A stretch of DNA of 64,000 bases. It comes from an uncultured Lachnospiraceae bacterium. Lineage in GTDB: Bacteria; Bacillota; Clostridia; Lachnospirales; Lachnospiraceae. Shown here one piece after another: positions 63,228 through 64,000 of this stretch. Position numbers and translations under genes: made by a program. The DNA lies in NCBI GenBank assembly GCA_910578345.1, contig CAJTRA010000002.1, forward strand, positions 1-64,000, read 5' to 3'. The stretch's first letter is position 1, and each line of letters starts with the position of its first letter. The notes beneath the pieces were generated by a model, which was given only the letters and a program-made list of their open reading frames with translations, made no database searches and was not told the origin of the DNA.

Positions 63228-64000
63228 CTACCCCTTCACCGTTCCAACCGTCATACCCTTGATAAAATACTTCTGCAGACTCATAAACAGCACCGCGATC
63301 GGCAGTACCGAGATTACGATCGCAGCCATGGCAGTCGTATAGTCACTGGTCTGTGCCGAGAACAGCGATTGGATCGCCACCGTCAGGGTCTTTAAATTTT
63401 TCTTGCTCACATACAAACTGGCCAGCAGATAATCGTTCCAGATCTGGAACGCCTGCATGATCACCAGCGTAGCGATCGCTGGTTTCAGAAGCGGCATCAC
63501 CACCGTAAAATACGTTTTGAAAACTGAGCAGCCGTCAATTCTTGCCGCCTCTTCCAGTTCGATAGGCACTGTCGTCATAAAACTGTTCATCAGAAAAACC
63601 CCGAAGGAAATTCCTGTCGCTATATACATAAAGATGATACCGTATCTAGTATTTGTCAAGCTCATCTTGTAGCCGATGATATAGATCGGCAGAAACAGCG
63701 CCTGGAAAGGAATCAGGATTCCTACAATAAAATATACATAACAGAATTTGAAGAATTTTGCCCGGCATCTGGCGATCGCCCATGCCGTCATCCCACACAA
63801 CAGCGCCAGGATCAAAACGCTCACCACCGTGTAGAAGAAAGTATTGACAAAAGTATGTGTCAGATCCAGCTTGTCAAACGCTTTCCTATAGTTTTCCATC
63901 TGCAAAGAAGAGGGCAGCGATAACGGACTGGTCAGGTACAGTTCCTTTTTTGTCTTGAAAGAATAATTAATGTTAATAAGGATCGGCGCAATAAAGAGTA
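63228..64000 (-). CDS. Carbohydrate ABC transporter permease, MalG-type (partial, 5' end outside window)
   Basis: The frame stays open to the right edge (LFIAPILININYSFKTKKEL, then LPSSLQMENYRKAF, the normal MalG-family start region), so the start codon lies beyond 64000. The EAA loop is IELEEAARIDGCSVFKTYF and the end KYFIKGMTVGTVKG. It probably belongs to a galacto-oligosaccharide importer (raffinose type) feeding the GH36 enzyme. Confidence 0.92.
   Translation of the reverse strand, partial: LFIAPILININYSFKTKKELYLTSPLSLPSSLQMENYRKAFDKLDLTHTFVNTFFYTVVSVLILALLCGMTAWAIARCRAKFFKFCYVYFIVGILIPFQALFLPIYIIGYKMSLTNTRYGIIFMYIATGISFGVFLMNSFMTTVPIELEEAARIDGCSVFKTYFTVVMPLLKPAIATLVIMQAFQIWNDYLLASLYVSKKNLKTLTVAIQSLFSAQTSDYTTAMAAIVISVLPIAVLFMSLQKYFIKGMTVGTVKG

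Overview
The window looks like a chromosomal piece of a gut-type, spore-forming Firmicute, most likely a Lachnospiraceae (Clostridia) relative. The reasons are the gene families (AraR-type GntR regulator, LplABC-type sugar importers, YesM/YesN-type two-component pairs, split transketolase, SpmB, BceRSAB, NupC-Deo-Udp salvage), sigma-A-like promoters (TTGACA-17-TATAAT type), strong GGAGG ribosome binding sites and U-tailed terminators. I see no rRNA, tRNA, CRISPR array, phage block or intact insertion sequence.

Layout. 1-760: start of a BlaI/MecI-type repressor with its operator. 761-4034: a MATE exporter and a GH2 glycosidase. 4076-11081 (minus): a glycan-use operon with a lipoprotein binding protein, two LplBC-type permeases, a five-bladed-propeller glycosidase and a membrane-bound AraC regulator; a direct-repeat operator overlaps its promoter region. 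11350-23092 (minus): a pentose locus, with a YtfQRT-YjfF-type importer, then araA, araB, araD, both transketolase halves and ribulose-phosphate epimerase, so that L-arabinose can run from uptake into the non-oxidative pentose phosphate pathway. It is flanked by a divergent AraR-like repressor and by a histidine kinase / membrane-anchored YtfQ-like sugar-binding protein / YesN response regulator set (24612-28882), which looks like a three-component sugar sensor.

29003-38895: mixed genes: DUF885 protein, FabT-like MarR regulator with a classic operator on its own promoter, membrane-anchored Mrr-type nuclease, small lipoprotein, SpmB without SpmA beside it, FAD oxidoreductase, GH43 enzyme, glycerate kinase, Dabb protein, and a decayed 2-hydroxyacid dehydrogenase. 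38926-40503: an AAA-ATPase-like/PD-(D/E)XK protein. 40593-46009: two ABC exporter half-transporters divergent from a LytTR response regulator and a kinase with no membrane sensor; a 9-12-9 direct repeat typical of LytTR binding sites lies between them. 45995-51712 (minus): nucleoside salvage (Crp/Fnr regulator, Udp, NupC, DeoB, DeoC, Cdd). 52464-57097 (plus): a BceRSAB-type peptide-antibiotic resistance module flanked by a 33-34 base direct repeat. 57251-64000 (minus): alpha-glucoside/alpha-galactoside use, with a wrecked LacI regulator, a GH13 alpha-glucosidase, a lipoprotein, a GH36 alpha-galactosidase and the end of a MalG-type permease.

The best leads for unknown biology are (i) the sugar-binding-protein-coupled three-component sensor beside the arabinose locus, (ii) the LytTR/sensorless-kinase/ABC-exporter unit with its paired site, (iii) a structured leader before the split transketolase, and (iv) an orphan promoter (35688-35716) firing antisense toward a GH43 gene. 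Start codons were re-chosen by ribosome binding site and family alignment from memory; all family calls are by eye, with no database search.
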